Positions 23,306 to 34,254 of a stretch of 64,000 bases of DNA are shown here, piece by piece. This DNA is from Litsea cubeba (Eukaryota > Streptophyta > Magnoliopsida > Laurales > Lauraceae), in assembly GCA_012931725.1 (NCBI GenBank), contig CM022951.1, positions 73,946,832-74,010,831 of the forward strand, in the 5' to 3' direction. The translations under genes were made by a program, and so were the position numbers. Every line of letters begins with the position of its first letter. Within the stretch, counting starts at the first letter, position 1. The notes beneath the pieces are model-generated. The model saw only the letters and a list, made by a program, of their open reading frames with translations. It ran no database searches and was not told where the DNA came from.

Positions 23306-26300
23306 AAATAAAGGGACTCAAATATATCACGGTCCGTTTCTGTAACTGCAACCATGCCTACTTTTTTTACATTAAACAGTCCCCACTGTAATCCTTTTAC
23401 CTCCTTTTGATCTGGTCTGAAATATGGTTCCATTAAATCCATGTGATTTAAAAAAGTGTGGCCTTTTTCACATGCTGGAATCTTTGTGAATGAGGTATAG
23501 CGTTAATAAAGGTGGAGATTCGTACTAATATCACCAAAAGGGAGAAAAGGGGAAAAAGAGAAAATAATGTGACCATCCGAGCAGACCATTTAGGATGTAA
23601 ATAGATTCCCCTAATTATGAAATGAACAGTCATGATTAGCTTGATACTGTCTAAATTGAATAAACAAAATCAAATGGTTCAGATAGTGAATCAGGGGCAG
23701 CCTCTGGAATGCTACACCAACCTTGGTGCCAGCGGCCATGAGAGTGGCTTGTCTCCAAAAATTTAAACCACTCAAGATATGTGATATGGGCCTCATTTTA
23801 ATCTAAGTAGAATTGGTACCCACTACTAGTAGTATTAGACGTCGTTCATCTGTGGAGCAACCGATAGATTATAACAATGGTCTGAATAACTACGATTGAA
23901 GTAAAATTTGCACTGCCAAACTTAATTACGGGAAGTCCTTGATTTTGATCAAATTAAATATCCGTATCTTTCATTGAAGCATTATTTGGTAGGCCTGGTT
24001 AATTCAGAGAAGTATATACAAATGATCACCTGCGCAACCCATGTGTACCACGTGGCGAGCCTCACCAATCAAGGAGAAGGTGGGGGATGGAAAGGTGTCC
24101 ATATGCCCTACATCTGTGTAAAATTGTTGTCCCACCAATCATCCAAACCCTTTGCCTTGATTCTTGGTCTACAAGTTACCTTTTAATTTGGATATAATAA
24201 AAAAATATAAGCCGATCAAGGGACAAGTTCAAATGGTTTTGTGCAAAATCCATGGAATGCGTGGAATGGATTTGTCCATTCGAATCGGTGATCAAGTGGG
24301 CCCCATTGAATGGTGTGCACCATAAGATCCAAAGAAAAGGTGTGCGCTATCCAATTTGTCTTTTTATGTATGTATTTTTTTGAACACTTTTGTTCCGACG
24401 ACCCCTTTCAATGCTTCTTTTATGTTTCATAGTTGTAGTTTTTTTTATATTCAATCCGGTCCATTTACGAAAGTCAACCAGATCCAACTTTATTGATCCA
24501 AGTTTCGTATTTATTTTTATATTGTTAACCTTTGTATTCTATCACAATAAATTCCTTACATTGAACAGCTATTAAATATTTGATGACACAGACCTAAAAT
24601 CCTAGATAATTTGATTGGTGTAATATCACACATTTCCTTCATCTACTGCTTAAAAGTTTTCATTATTGTGCTTCTTTTAGTTGTCATCCATCTACTGATC
24701 TACTGGGATCAGTAAAAGATATATATGCTAATGTGGTTTAGTGTGAGTGCGTGTGTATATGTTTTAGTCTATGTGCATCCACCTATACAGTACCATGCAC
24801 AGTAAATTGTACTGGCACCCCATAGATTATGAGACTAGTGAGGAAGAAAGGATCCTAGTAGGACCGCCTCAGATGACAAACTTTAAGTCAATCCGATGCC
24901 TTAACCCTTTGATTCGCAGCCCACGGGTCAAGATTCAAAAACTTTATACACATATATATGTATCTTGCCTATATATCTTCAGGTGCGGATGTCTTGCTCC
25001 ATGCGAGACAACTATTGGGGCCCACCAATTATAGAGGAGGTGTGGGATAGAAAATTATAAATGGGCTTACTTGTGTACAAAAGGTTCACGTCCATTCTAT
25101 CTTCCTAAAGTCTTGATTCACGACTCTCAAATTTAATCAAACATTTCAGCAGGCTTCACTTGATTTCATTGCGATGATTATTTGTATGAGCATTAAAAAA
25201 AAGAAAAACCAAAATTAGGGACAATAGGAGGGATAGTGGCCTATGAAGAGTGGGATGGATCATTGCAGATTCCAGTATAGGAAATCGTGTGGCTCGTATG
25301 CCACGGATCCCAAGTCAGATCAGGCAGGACTGATGCCAACAGATAAATATAATATCACTTAATATAAGACCCACTAATAAAACTCCCAATAAGATTAATG
25401 GATGTGAGTTTCTTTGCGGTAAATGTGATTCATTAGGACTTGTCTAAATAAGATAAGATAAGGGAGCTCTAGTGTTGGATTATTATTCCATCTCACAGGA
25501 AATACAAGAGACGAAGAAATATGCGCACATAGATCTCTAACCGTGTGTGGAAATCTTCGCATCTAAATCCATCACCCAGATATTTTATTTTATAGATTGA
25601 GATGACGACAATTAGACGACATATATAAACGATACATAAATAAATGAAGTTGGAGCTGCTCATGACCATGTCTGTGTTATCTTTCTCTTCTTTCACTTTC
25701 TCTAACGGTAGCACCACAACATTCAGTTATGGCGTTTTCCGTCACGATACTAATCATGTTTTATTGCTTTGCTAAATTCCATGCATAATCATTTTTTTTA
25801 GCCGACAACGACAGTGCACCCACTCTTCCCCCTCAACAACAGCCCTCTCTGTGCAACTCCACATCACCATTCCTCTCTCACCTTTTTTCTCCCTCCACAC
25901 CCTCATTTCCGTTACGACAAGAACGGAACGGAACGGATTCAGCCCCTCTGATCTCCACAGCCGTACACGTGGCAGTGATAACATGCTCACGTCAGACTGT
26001 GACTCTCAATGCCTAATCAAATTTGAGAGCTTTTGTTTTATTTTATTTCTCAACCATCAAAACTCCACTCTAGAATTTGATACAACAAAAACCCAGAGTG
26101 ATTGGAGAATCTCATCCATGGAATACACAGAAGAAAACAGATTTCCACTACATGACAAGATTGATGACTTCTCTCTTTCACAGTTTCACCTAATCAAAAA
26201 GTTCTTTCCTTGGAATGATTGCATCGTTGGCTCACAGCCCACGGGGTCCATGGTTTTGATCTTACACACGTGCACCATGTGTATGGATGGATATTAACCA

Positions 26301-27183
26301 GTGGACTGTAGAGTTGTTGGTTGTTTTGAGAGCCCATATACATGGAAAGAATAGTATACGCACAGATTGAATCATGGATGGGGTTGCTGGTTTATGGGTG
26401 AGAGTTGAGGTTATCAATTGCGCAATCCCTCTTTTTGTATTCTATTGCTACTCCGACTCAAATCTTAAATAAGTGGAGTTGATCAAACCATTAATTTGAT
26501 AATCTTCCCACCACCGTGCTTCCAAAACCCATATGAAAATTATGAGTCCCATTCCAACATCCACATAAAAATCGATCATAGGTCTATCGCCAAAGTCGAT
26601 ATTAAAATTCTAAGTTTGTCCCCAAAACACAATTACTTATTTAGATATGCCCACCATGATTTGGTAGATGCAGAAACCTTTTTGGACATGGGTGACTATG
26701 GTGCTAGCTGAAAGCAAACTGCAAATATTTAGGGTCAAAGATCAGATATTTCATAATTTCATTAAAAACATGTTATGTTATGGTTTAAGGCACTTAATTA
26801 ATTTTGCCGTCACAGCTTACGAATGCTGGCCACATCCGTGAGGTGGGTGCCAAACATCCCACGTCATTACATGCTGTTGCAGTAATGTTAGTCGGGGTCA
26901 CAAAATTCAAAGCCCTTGTTGAAAAACATGGGAGGAATCAATGGTATACTAGAAAAATCCAATTTAATATTACTGATATACATCTACCACTTCGGACGTG
27001 GAAGTTTGCATGAGAAGCAAAGGTATAGTTATATGGCGACGTCTGGTGACGTGATCATGTATAGTCTTCTACTACACTGCCGCCACACTCGTTCAATTGA
27101 TGATGTGTTTAATATTTTAGTGGCCTAGATTCAACAAACAGATCTCAATTTAGGAAGATTTGTATAATTAATCGCTTTGACTG
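23306..27183. other. 3.9-kb gene-free spacer
   Basis: I see no conserved protein. A weakly repeated segment (about 24050-24180 and 25015-25110, both with CACCAAT... and ...GTGTA motifs) may be a diverged dispersed repeat. The plus-strand frame at 25851-26297 (148 codons) is not recognised and has no second exon, so it is not called. Confidence 0.4.
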
Positions 27184-27390
27184 ATGATAAAGCCTAACTA
27201 TAGTGGGGCTACAATTGGGTGTTCCTCTTGATGGGTTTTCCTATTATGTTAGTGATAAAGCCTAACTATTGTGGGGCCTCTTGATAGTTTTCCTATTATG
27301 TTAGTGATGAAGCCTAACTATAGTGGGGCTACAATTCGTTGTTCCTTTTGATGGTTTTCCTACTATGTTAGTGATAAAGCCTATAGTGGG
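27184..27390. repeat. tandem repeat, about 3.4 units of 52-70 bp
   Basis: The unit starts GATAAAGCCTAACTATAGTG and ends TTTTCCTATTATGTTAGT. The second unit has lost an internal 18-base piece, and the fourth is truncated. An (ATT)n microsatellite follows at about 27400-27430. Confidence 0.85.
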
Positions 27391-27599
27391 GCTCTGAATT
27401 GAGTATTATTATTATTATTATTATTAATATTATGTTAGGGCAGTGGTTCAGATGTGGTACTTCAACTTGAGGACCGGTCACCAACGATTAATCTCATTGA
27501 GCCCATTTGTAGCTTTACTAGATTTGTAAAAGTCAAGTAAAGCTTATGTTTTTCAGATAAGAGGTCATATTAATAGTACTTTAAGTCAAGATTTTCTCC

Positions 27600-27800
27600 A
27601 TCTTATAAAAAAAAATCAAAAAACAACCTCCTTATTCTACTAGACAAAAAAATCTCTATTTTTCTATATAAAAAGCATAAAATTTTTTATATTAAATAAC
27701 TAAAAATAAAAAACCATGACAACCTCATTATATTTTATTCTCTCTTGATTTAATGCTTTATTATACTTTATTTTACATGTAAAATTACCAAACGGGTCAT
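27600..27800. repeat. AT-rich dispersed repeat, copy 2 of 3
   Basis: Contains AAAAACAACCTCCTT, CTAAAAATAAAAAACCATGA and TTTACATGTAAAATTACCAA in the same order as the copies at 10330-10545 and 51170-51400. Confidence 0.55.
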
Positions 27801-28270
27801 GAGGTATATGTGTCAAACTACAATGCAAACATCATTCAACTATTAATGTGTTGGTCAATTTATATTATTTTATATAATTTTTGTTATTAAATATATTGAT
27901 AAGTGACAAATAAGAAAACGTAAGTATAGAAGTGCCACACCGCTCCATATATAGCAAAGTGGCGTCTCACTTTGTTAGCCTCGAGTGATTGATATCTAGG
28001 CGAGTAGGTCTCACCGCAGTCTTCCCTCTTATCAGTTCATACTAAGCTAAAAGGCCAAAAAGGAAAGTGAGTCAGACCACCCAAAGGGCCAAAAACTTTG
28101 GGGGCAAAAACAACTAGCTTACATACACCTCAAACCCATCAAAATCACTAACAAAGTTAGCCCAAATTGGAGGGGTAGGTCACTAGGTTACCTGTTTAGC
28201 CTAACCTATTGTCATGCCAATTGGACCGCTAATATATTACTACGATGATTTTACCTTATATTCGGAACCC
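27801..28270. other. gene-free spacer
   Basis: Nothing recognised. Confidence 0.4.
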
Positions 28271-28630
28271 TTTTTTTTTTTAGAAATAAGATATCATTAA
28301 ATGAAAGAGAAAAACAACTAGAACAAAAGTGAGGAGTAGCAAGCAAAAAAAAAAAAAAACTCATCCTATATAGGCTGCAGAACCTCTCCAAGCCTCACAT
28401 GAGAGCTAGACTCATAAGACATCTTCGCAAGTTCATGAGCAAATACATTTACATTTCTAGAAACATGGGCGAAGGAGATCTCTTCAAACTTGGAGATAAA
28501 GCCTTTGATATCCAACAAAATATGATGGATTGACCAATCCATCAACCCATTTATTGCTAGAATCACCTCTAAGGCGTCTGATAAAAGTTTGATCTTGCTG
28601 AAACCCTGCGACATAGCTTCCTATATATAC
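28270..28630 (-). mobile_element. LINE 3' end with RNase H remnant
   Basis: The minus-strand frame (28614 to 28366) reads SDALEVILAINGLMDWSIHH, then ISFAHVSRNVNVFAHELAK. This is the C-terminal half of the RNase H (RVT_3) domain of plant non-LTR retrotransposons. Only about 80 residues survive, as expected of a 5'-truncated copy. The outer flanks form a short inverted repeat (CGGAACCCTTTT...AGAAATA on the left and its complement near 28640-28656). Confidence 0.65.
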
Positions 28631-28659
28631 TTTATATTTCTAAAAGGGTTCCGGATAAA

Positions 28660-30248
28660 AAAAATTATCCATATTAGGAACCTGTTAGAAATATAAAGTC
28701 TATAAAGTCGTCATTCTAAGACCACAATTACAGATAATAAAGCTCCCTCTCTCTCACACATTTTCAAACATCGCTTTAACTTTTCTAGGAAGATAAAAAA
28801 TGAAGGGATGAACCGATTTAGCAGTTCTGCAAGCCGTGTGATTCATGATTCTTGTCCCATAGCCAATTGTCTTTATTGATTGTGGTTTCCAACACACCTC
28901 TGTTTGGTTCCTTGTCACCGCTGACCTTTTGCTGGTCGTCCGTAGAGACAGACCTTTCCCAACTGATGATGTGATATTGATAAAGTTGGCCAACTTATTT
29001 GCATGACCCACCGGATAGCCGGTCTAGATGGTGGACGGTGGTGCAACAGGCCTTGTATGACCCAAACCCCCAAAGGCACGTGATTCACTTCATGCTGTTA
29101 TACAAAATAATATATTTGGGAATGTGCCATTTTCCCGCTAAATCCAAACATATGGTGTTGATGAGGCCATTAGTGGATGGAAATTCAGATTCCACCCCCC
29201 AAAAAATGCTTAAAAGGCCAACTGATGTGACATTTAACCTGTTGCCATAAATTGCAGGACCCCATTTTATGGACGGTTCAGAAACCTGATGGTCCATGAA
29301 ACATTCCGCTGATGTTGTGACCACAAATACAATACACACACGTGAATCACTCCATGAGTAAAGTCTACTTGGGAATGTCTAATGGTGCAAGTCCTCCAAA
29401 TAGATGAGGTTGATGAGGTCAGTATGCTGTGAAAAATCCCCTCTTGATTTGTTAATTGTTTTCAGGAAAATGACATTAGTAGGATCTGTTGCGCCCATCA
29501 AATAACAGTAAAGATGCTCTTAGCCTCACAGCATTCGCTGGTGAGTGTGGGTTTGTTCTGTTAGGTGAAGAGTAGAGACCATCACCTAACCATGGCCATC
29601 TCCCATTCTCATTGGCCACACATGGTGGACAGTGGCAGCCAAAATATTAGACTCAGCCAAATGAAAATTAGATAGCGTGTGGCTTGTCCGCACGTAGGAG
29701 CCTCCCGTGGGACCCACCAGTCATCAATAACATTAACACCCTATCAAACTAATGTCCCCCATGTATGTAGCTACTTGCCCATCTTAATTTGTTCTCATAT
29801 ATACCATTTGATTGCAGGGTTCTTCATGGTAGCTAGGATTGGCCTTGTTTTAGAAACATAGGCCGATCCACACCAAGTTCGACACTGGCCATAAGTTCCA
29901 GGCCCAAATCATGTCAGGCCAGAGCCCATTCATTTAGTCAATGAGCCGGGCCGGGCTGGGTCTTCTATTGACTGTTTTGGCAAATGAATCCTTAAAAACC
30001 AATTAGCAGTACTTATTTAGATCTGGCCACGGCCTTTCTATCACTTAATGTAACTCCGGACAAAATATTAACGGCTCAAATCTTTAATATAGGCCCAGCC
30101 CAAGTACTACAACCCAAGGCTGGAACCCGTCCTAAAAGCTGCTGGGTCCAGGCTGGCCCGACCTAGTACTGTTAAATACTTGGGACATGAAAACCTATTT
30201 GTCTTACGGTTTAGCAAGAATGACTCACGCCCAAACTTACCCATGATG
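28660..30248. other. gene-free spacer
   Basis: No gene or bounded element recognised. Confidence 0.4.
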
Positions 30249-30354
30249 AGACTTTTACTGTTACAAACAAAGAGAGTTGGTGGCTCCTTGTTAGGGTGTG
30301 GGACTTTTACTGTTACAAACAAAGAGAGTTGGTGGCTCCTTGTTAGGGTGTGGT
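30249..30354. repeat. 52-bp tandem duplication, two copies
   Basis: ACTTTTACTGTTACAAACAA begins at 30251 and again at 30303. The two 52-base units are virtually identical over their whole length, so the duplication is recent. Confidence 0.95.
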
Positions 30355-31277
30355 GGATTCTCAGTGCATCATCCCTCCTTTCCTAAACGTGGTCTTCAGA
30401 TTTAGTCCGTGAATTATCTGTTTATATATTCAATGAGTTTCTGCATTCCATTTACGGCCATTTCATGTAATTGACTACCTCGGAATTCTAAGAAATATAT
30501 TCTTATCAAAGTGAGAAGATCCACATCAAATAATCTCCCTTTGGAGGGAGCTGAATAAAGGGAGATGATAAATCAAAACCGAGCCACCGCCTTAGTAAAA
30601 CAATTTACCATTTTACCATCAATTCACTGGAATTCAACTCCATCCAAACAACAGGCCCTCAATAATTGGAATAAAGTAGTCCTCGCTAAAAGTGTAATTA
30701 TTGGTGGCTGTGCTTCCAACCACCATTTGTCTCATAGCTTGTAGGATTGCCAACGGACCTGGAACTCGGATATTAGGTTCAAACTGCCCGAAAGGTCTAA
30801 TTAAGAAGTCCAAAATTATTATTTGACCTGAAACGAATCTAGTGATCCAACCCTGATGATGAACAGAGCCCTGTGTCCTTAACAGGGCGGCCAGGGTCAA
30901 TGTATCACTTGAGAACCTGCACTTACATTGGATTATGAAACCTTTATCGTGCCACATGAGACCAACCTGAATTTAGCCAGTGAGAGCCCCACTAAATTAG
31001 CTGTCTTTGAGAGTGGCCAAATTGACCCAGTTCTTTGCTTCTTTAGGCCAATTGTTAAGCCTCCTGCCCCCCTGGTGTTTTCACAACTATTGCACTGTAG
31101 TGGGTGATAAAACAGAAGTGGGGAAAAAAGGCCAAAAGGAAAAGAAGGAAAGTGATTGGCTATTGGTCCATAGTCCCAAGTTTACTAATTGGGAGCCACG
31201 AGAATAGCAACAGTCCTAAGCTGAATCAATCCGGTGCCCAAAGTTTCTTCACCTTTTAAAGTAATTTTAGTATGGTA
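30355..31277. other. gene-free spacer
   Basis: Nothing recognised. Confidence 0.4.
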
Positions 31278-31285
31278 GTTCTAAG

Positions 31286-31690
31286 TAGGGGTACTTAAGG
31301 CAGGGCCAACCCAAACCCAACCAGGGCCCAGCCCTCCTTTTGGCCAGATTCTGGTCTTGGGTCTTATGACTTTCTCTGGCCTCGATCTAAATTTTTGACC
31401 CGTCTGATAATGGGTGGGGCTTGAGTTAAGTGATAGAAAGGGTGAAGCCCAGGTTGCCCAGGCCCAAATAAGTAATGCATGCAGTTTAGTTACTAATTTA
31501 TCCAAACTAGTGATTAGAAGGCTCAAACAAATGATAGCAAGCTCGGCCAGAGTTGTTCCCACTGACTAAATTAGCAGGCATGGGCCTGTGTAAGACTGGG
31601 TCAGGCTTGCTGTGTGAACCTGTGTTTCTAAAGTCGAGCTAGGCCTAAATATGCCTCAGCCTAGCCTGGCCAAGCCCATGAACACCCCTA
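31286..31690. mobile_element. hAT-type MITE, 405 bp
   Basis: The left end TAGGGGTACTTAAGGCAGGG and the right end, reverse-complemented, TAGGGGTGTTCATGGGC share the short hAT-type terminus TAGGGGT. The flanking octamers GTTCTAAG (31278-31285) and GCTCTAAG (31691-31698) agree at 7 of 8. No coding capacity. Confidence 0.75.
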
Positions 31691-31951
31691 GCTCTAAGAG
31701 CATGTTGGTTTGCATTGAAATTCATATAAATTGAATTCATATTTATTATAAGTAAAAATCTCTAAAAATTACTAAAATCTAAGAAGTGAAGTTGATGTTC
31801 AATAATGGGCAATAAAAATGATTAACCATTTATTGGAAAATAAATTAAGAGAGATGGATTAAGGAGACAAGGGAAATGAATACTAAGCCACCACATAGAA
31901 AATCAATTTCTATCCCTCTTTAATTCATTTTCCAGTAAAAGATTGATTATT

Positions 31952-33630
31952 TAGGATTTTCTCGGAAAAAATACTTAATCCGAACGTGTTACACAATCAA
32001 ACACTTTAGCAAGTGGAGCACCAAATAGAGCAATTGGGCCCGATTTTTTTTTTTTTTAACTATTTGGCACATCGTCGACGCAGACCTTATTTACACTGAA
32101 TAAGGTCGGCGATGACCCTGTCCGCGACCCATATTAGGGCTCATATCCCTGTTTTTGCTCATTCTTCTCTTCTCTGGCCCCTTAGAATGTAAGATGATGG
32201 GAACCATTTCAAAGTAGAGAAGTGTGTAATTAATCATTTTTTCTTTTATCCTAATGTAGGACACTTGGAAAGGATGGAACATAAAAACTTTTAGGGTAAG
32301 ATGAAGCTAGTCAATATGATAGTGTGTGTGTGGAGTATGGCATAGCCTCCAGTGACTTTCTGTCTTGACCTTTCATTTGGTGGGACAGTCATATATCAGA
32401 TTTTGCTAAAAAGGTCTTCGAACAGTTCCAGGCTTCCAGCTGCCCTGTCAGTGGACGACGATGTTATTCCCATTGCATGTAGATGACTGGCAGAGTTTTA
32501 TTTGATATCATCCGTTCGTAGACCAGTCCAATTATGCGGGGCTAGGAATGTTAAAGCTTTGCCCATCTGATGAGAGGATCCACCTGATTGATGGCTTAGT
32601 TCTGTGGAATGAGAGCTCCAGATATGAGCAAAAGGGTGCTTCATTATAGTACCCAAAACAGAAAAATGGCTCCTACATGTAGTCATTGTCTATTACTCTT
32701 TTCCGCTACATCATTATTTTGTGATTTCCATCATGCAGACCTTTTCACAATTGTCAAACACCTATAACAATCTGACTGAAGAGGAGATTAAGGACCTGTG
32801 CACGACATGTGGTCTGGTTAATTTTACGAGTGATGTGCGGCGATCTTTCATCATGTTTTCTGCTCATAAACCATAGGTATCTGTAAGTTTACTTTTATAT
32901 TCACATATTTTTTTGCAACTGTATATTGGTTATTAATGTTTGTATGACTATACCACCCCCACCACGATCAAGAAGAAAATTAGGAGTAAAGAGGAGGTTT
33001 TGTGTTGTTTATTTTTGAGAAGTAGCATAAAAATAATGTGCTCTCGTGTATTGATTATAATCTTCAGCCCTTTATTGAACAAGAAACTTCTGATACGATG
33101 ATATTTTGGAAATGGCCTCATGTTGAAGATCAAGGACACTTATCTTTATCTCTAAATTTGAACGTGAGTTGTAGGGCTGGCAGATTGGCTAGGTTTGGTA
33201 TGACCTGTCAAACCCAGATTGATTATAATCCCTTTTGCCCTAATGTGGGACACTTGGAAATGATGGAATATGAAAATTTTTAGGACAAGATGAAGCTAGT
33301 CAAAAGGGAGGATGATTAACCACACACTTCTCTACCATGAAATGGTTCCCATCATCTTACATTCTAAGGGGCTAGAGAAGAGAAGAATGAGCAAAAATAG
33401 AGATATGAGCCCTAATATGGGTCTCGGATAAGGTAATTGCCGACCTTATTCAGTATAAATAAGGTCAGAGGCGACCTTATTCAGTGTAAATAAGGTCGGT
33501 GCCGACGATGTGCCAAATAGATAAAAAAAAATGAAAATCGAGCATAATTGCTCTAATTGGTACCCCCACTTGCTAAATTGTTCAATTGCGTAACACATCC
33601 AAATTAAGTATTTTTTTTAGTAAAATCCTC
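31952..33630. mobile_element. Mutator-like element with long inverted ends (Pack-MULE)
   Basis: Inverted repeats of roughly 280-310 bases (left 31952 to about 32235, right about 33320 to 33630) match closely, for example GGCACATCGTCG, ACCTTATTTACACTGAATAA, ACCCATATTAGGGCTCATAT and GTAAGATGATGGGAACCATT. An exact 9-bp duplication TTGATTATT flanks the element (31943-31951 and 33631-33639), diagnostic of Mutator-type insertion. A direct repeat with TAATGTRGGACACTTGGAAA lies at the inner edge of both ends (about 32250-32320 and 33235-33300). No transposase is present. The interior holds a captured host exon at 32739-32876. Confidence 0.92.
32739..32876 (+). pseudogene. captured last exon of a chloroplast methyltransferase-like gene
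   Basis: After an acceptor-like ATCATGCAG the frame is open for 45 codons to TAG: NNLTEEEIKDLCTTCGLVNF, then RRSFIMFSAHKP at the C-terminus. This resembles the end of the plastid UbiE-like methyltransferases of the At1g78140/At2g41040 type, from memory of the family. The exon sits inside a Mutator-like element, lacks the methyltransferase domain and has no visible upstream exons. It is therefore a transduplicated fragment, not a gene. Confidence 0.6.
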
Positions 33631-33642
33631 TTGATTATTATA

Positions 33643-34245
33643 GGGACATTTACTTCAAAAATCCCATTAAATAGGATAATTACAATGGAGGACCCTGAAT
33701 TTTTATAATGACGGCCAAGGACCTCCAGCCCAAAATCCAATAATTCATTCCGTTTTTACCCTTGATTAGTTGATATCAACATAACCCAAAAAGAAAAAAG
33801 AAAAACTCATTTTTTGTTGACGCTAACTGGGCGTTTTTGTTGACGTCAACACAATTTTATGTTGGATGTCGACGTCAACAAATTCATAGAGTCATTCATG
33901 CTGTTAACTGAGGATTTTTGTTTACGTCAACAAGATTTTTTATTGATGTCGACGAATCTTCTATCGAAGTCAACAAATTCACAGGGTCACTGATTGTAAT
34001 AACTGAGCATTTTTGTTGATGTCAATACAATTTTACGTTCATGTCGACGAATGTTTTGTTGATGTCAACAAATTAATATTACTCATGACAGAATAGGGAA
34101 CTAGTTACGTTGACATCAACAAAAAAGGGGCAAAACGGGAAAAAAATAGATGATTTGGGCTGGAGGTCCTTGGCCGTCATTATAAAAGTTTAGGATCCTC
34201 AATTGTGGTTATCCTATTTAAGGGAATTTTTGTGGTAAATATCCC
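33643..34245. mobile_element. Mutator-type MITE, 603 bp, with internal repeats
   Basis: Inverted ends of about 95 bases include AAATAGGATAA and TATAATGACGGCCAAGGACC, then TCCAGCCCAAA. The exact 9-bp duplication ATTATTATA flanks it (33634-33642 and 34246-34254). Inside are about three units of 100-110 bases carrying TTGTTGACGTCAAC-like palindromes and GATGTCGACG. It begins only 12 bases after the end of the previous element. Confidence 0.9.
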
Positions 34246-34254
34246 ATTATTATA

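Noticed and set aside
25851..26297. 148-codon open frame as a gene
   Set aside because: Composition is unlike a folded protein and no family or exon partner was seen.
29078..29352. Inverted repeat CACGTGATTCAC / GTGATTCACGTG as a MITE
   Set aside because: Similarity stops after about a dozen bases and there is no flanking duplication.
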